Origin: Nitrospirota bacterium
GTDB taxonomy: Bacteria; Nitrospirota; RBG-16-64-22; JACRHK01
Direction of reading: 5' to 3'
Assembly (NCBI GenBank): GCA_016217625.1
Contig: JACRHK010000229.1
Coordinates: 1-6,672 of the forward strand
DNA: 6,672 bases
The notes under the pieces were generated by a model. It was given only the letters and a program-made list of their open reading frames with translations, was not told the DNA's origin and ran no database searches. The position numbers and the translations under genes were made by a program. Below, in pieces: positions 6,643 to 6,672 of the stretch (position 1 is the first letter of the stretch; every line of letters begins with the position of its first letter).

Positions 6643-6672
6643 AATGCAAAATGTAAAATGCAAAATGCAAAA
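6643..6672. repeat. Heptamer tandem array 2, consensus AATGYAA, running off the window
   Basis: Units AATGCAA, AATGTAA, AATGCAA and AATGCAA, then AA, run to the right edge, so the array probably continues. The unit resembles array 1 on the same strand (shared pattern AWTGNAR) but differs at the fifth base, where array 1 has a purine and this one C or T. Confidence 0.75.

Noticed and set aside
6042..6644. Minus-strand open frame with a proline-rich stretch
   Set aside because: The prolines are the complement of the Gly-rich DUF2207 tail, and the frame runs through the non-coding heptamer array and palindromes. It is a chance frame.
6472..6672. Heptamer arrays considered as a CRISPR array
   Set aside because: Units are 7 bp, contiguous and without spacers, which does not fit CRISPR.

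Overview
The window is GC-rich, gene-dense bacterial DNA. Third codon positions are mostly G or C, Shine-Dalgarno sites are recognisable, and the gene content points to ferredoxin-based, probably anaerobic or facultative metabolism. I cannot assign a phylum. AT-rich heptamer arrays next to short GC-rich hairpins resemble intergenic repeats I associate with uncultivated lineages such as Nitrospirota, Omnitrophota or NC10, but that is a weak impression.

Layout: all four genes read on the + strand. Positions 1-740 hold the 3' part of a gene for the gamma domain of a pyruvate:ferredoxin oxidoreductase (POR); its 5' end lies outside the window. Next comes the thiamine-diphosphate/iron-sulfur beta subunit (750-2057), whose ribosome binding site overlaps the previous stop codon. 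After an 11-base gap follows an 847-residue fusion (2069-4612) of the two subunits of the electron-bifurcating transhydrogenase Nfn, large (GltD-like) part first and small (FNR/PyrK-like) part second. These three genes form a tight operon. A 101-base gap with a plausible sigma70-type promoter precedes a separate gene for a secreted/membrane DUF2207 protein with a glycine-rich tail (4714-6465). The last 207 bases carry no gene: two arrays of 7-bp repeats flank a segment with two perfect hairpins.

How the genes may work together: POR oxidises pyruvate and CoA to acetyl-CoA and CO2 and reduces ferredoxin. Nfn combines electrons from reduced ferredoxin and NADH to make NADPH. The operon therefore looks like a pyruvate-to-NADPH module. 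The alpha subunit, and any ferredoxin-like delta domain, must lie upstream or elsewhere. The most notable points are the single-chain Nfn encoded with POR, a roughly 65-residue insertion in the beta subunit between iron-sulfur ligands, an 11-residue insertion in an Nfn iron-sulfur loop, and the repeat cluster at the right end.
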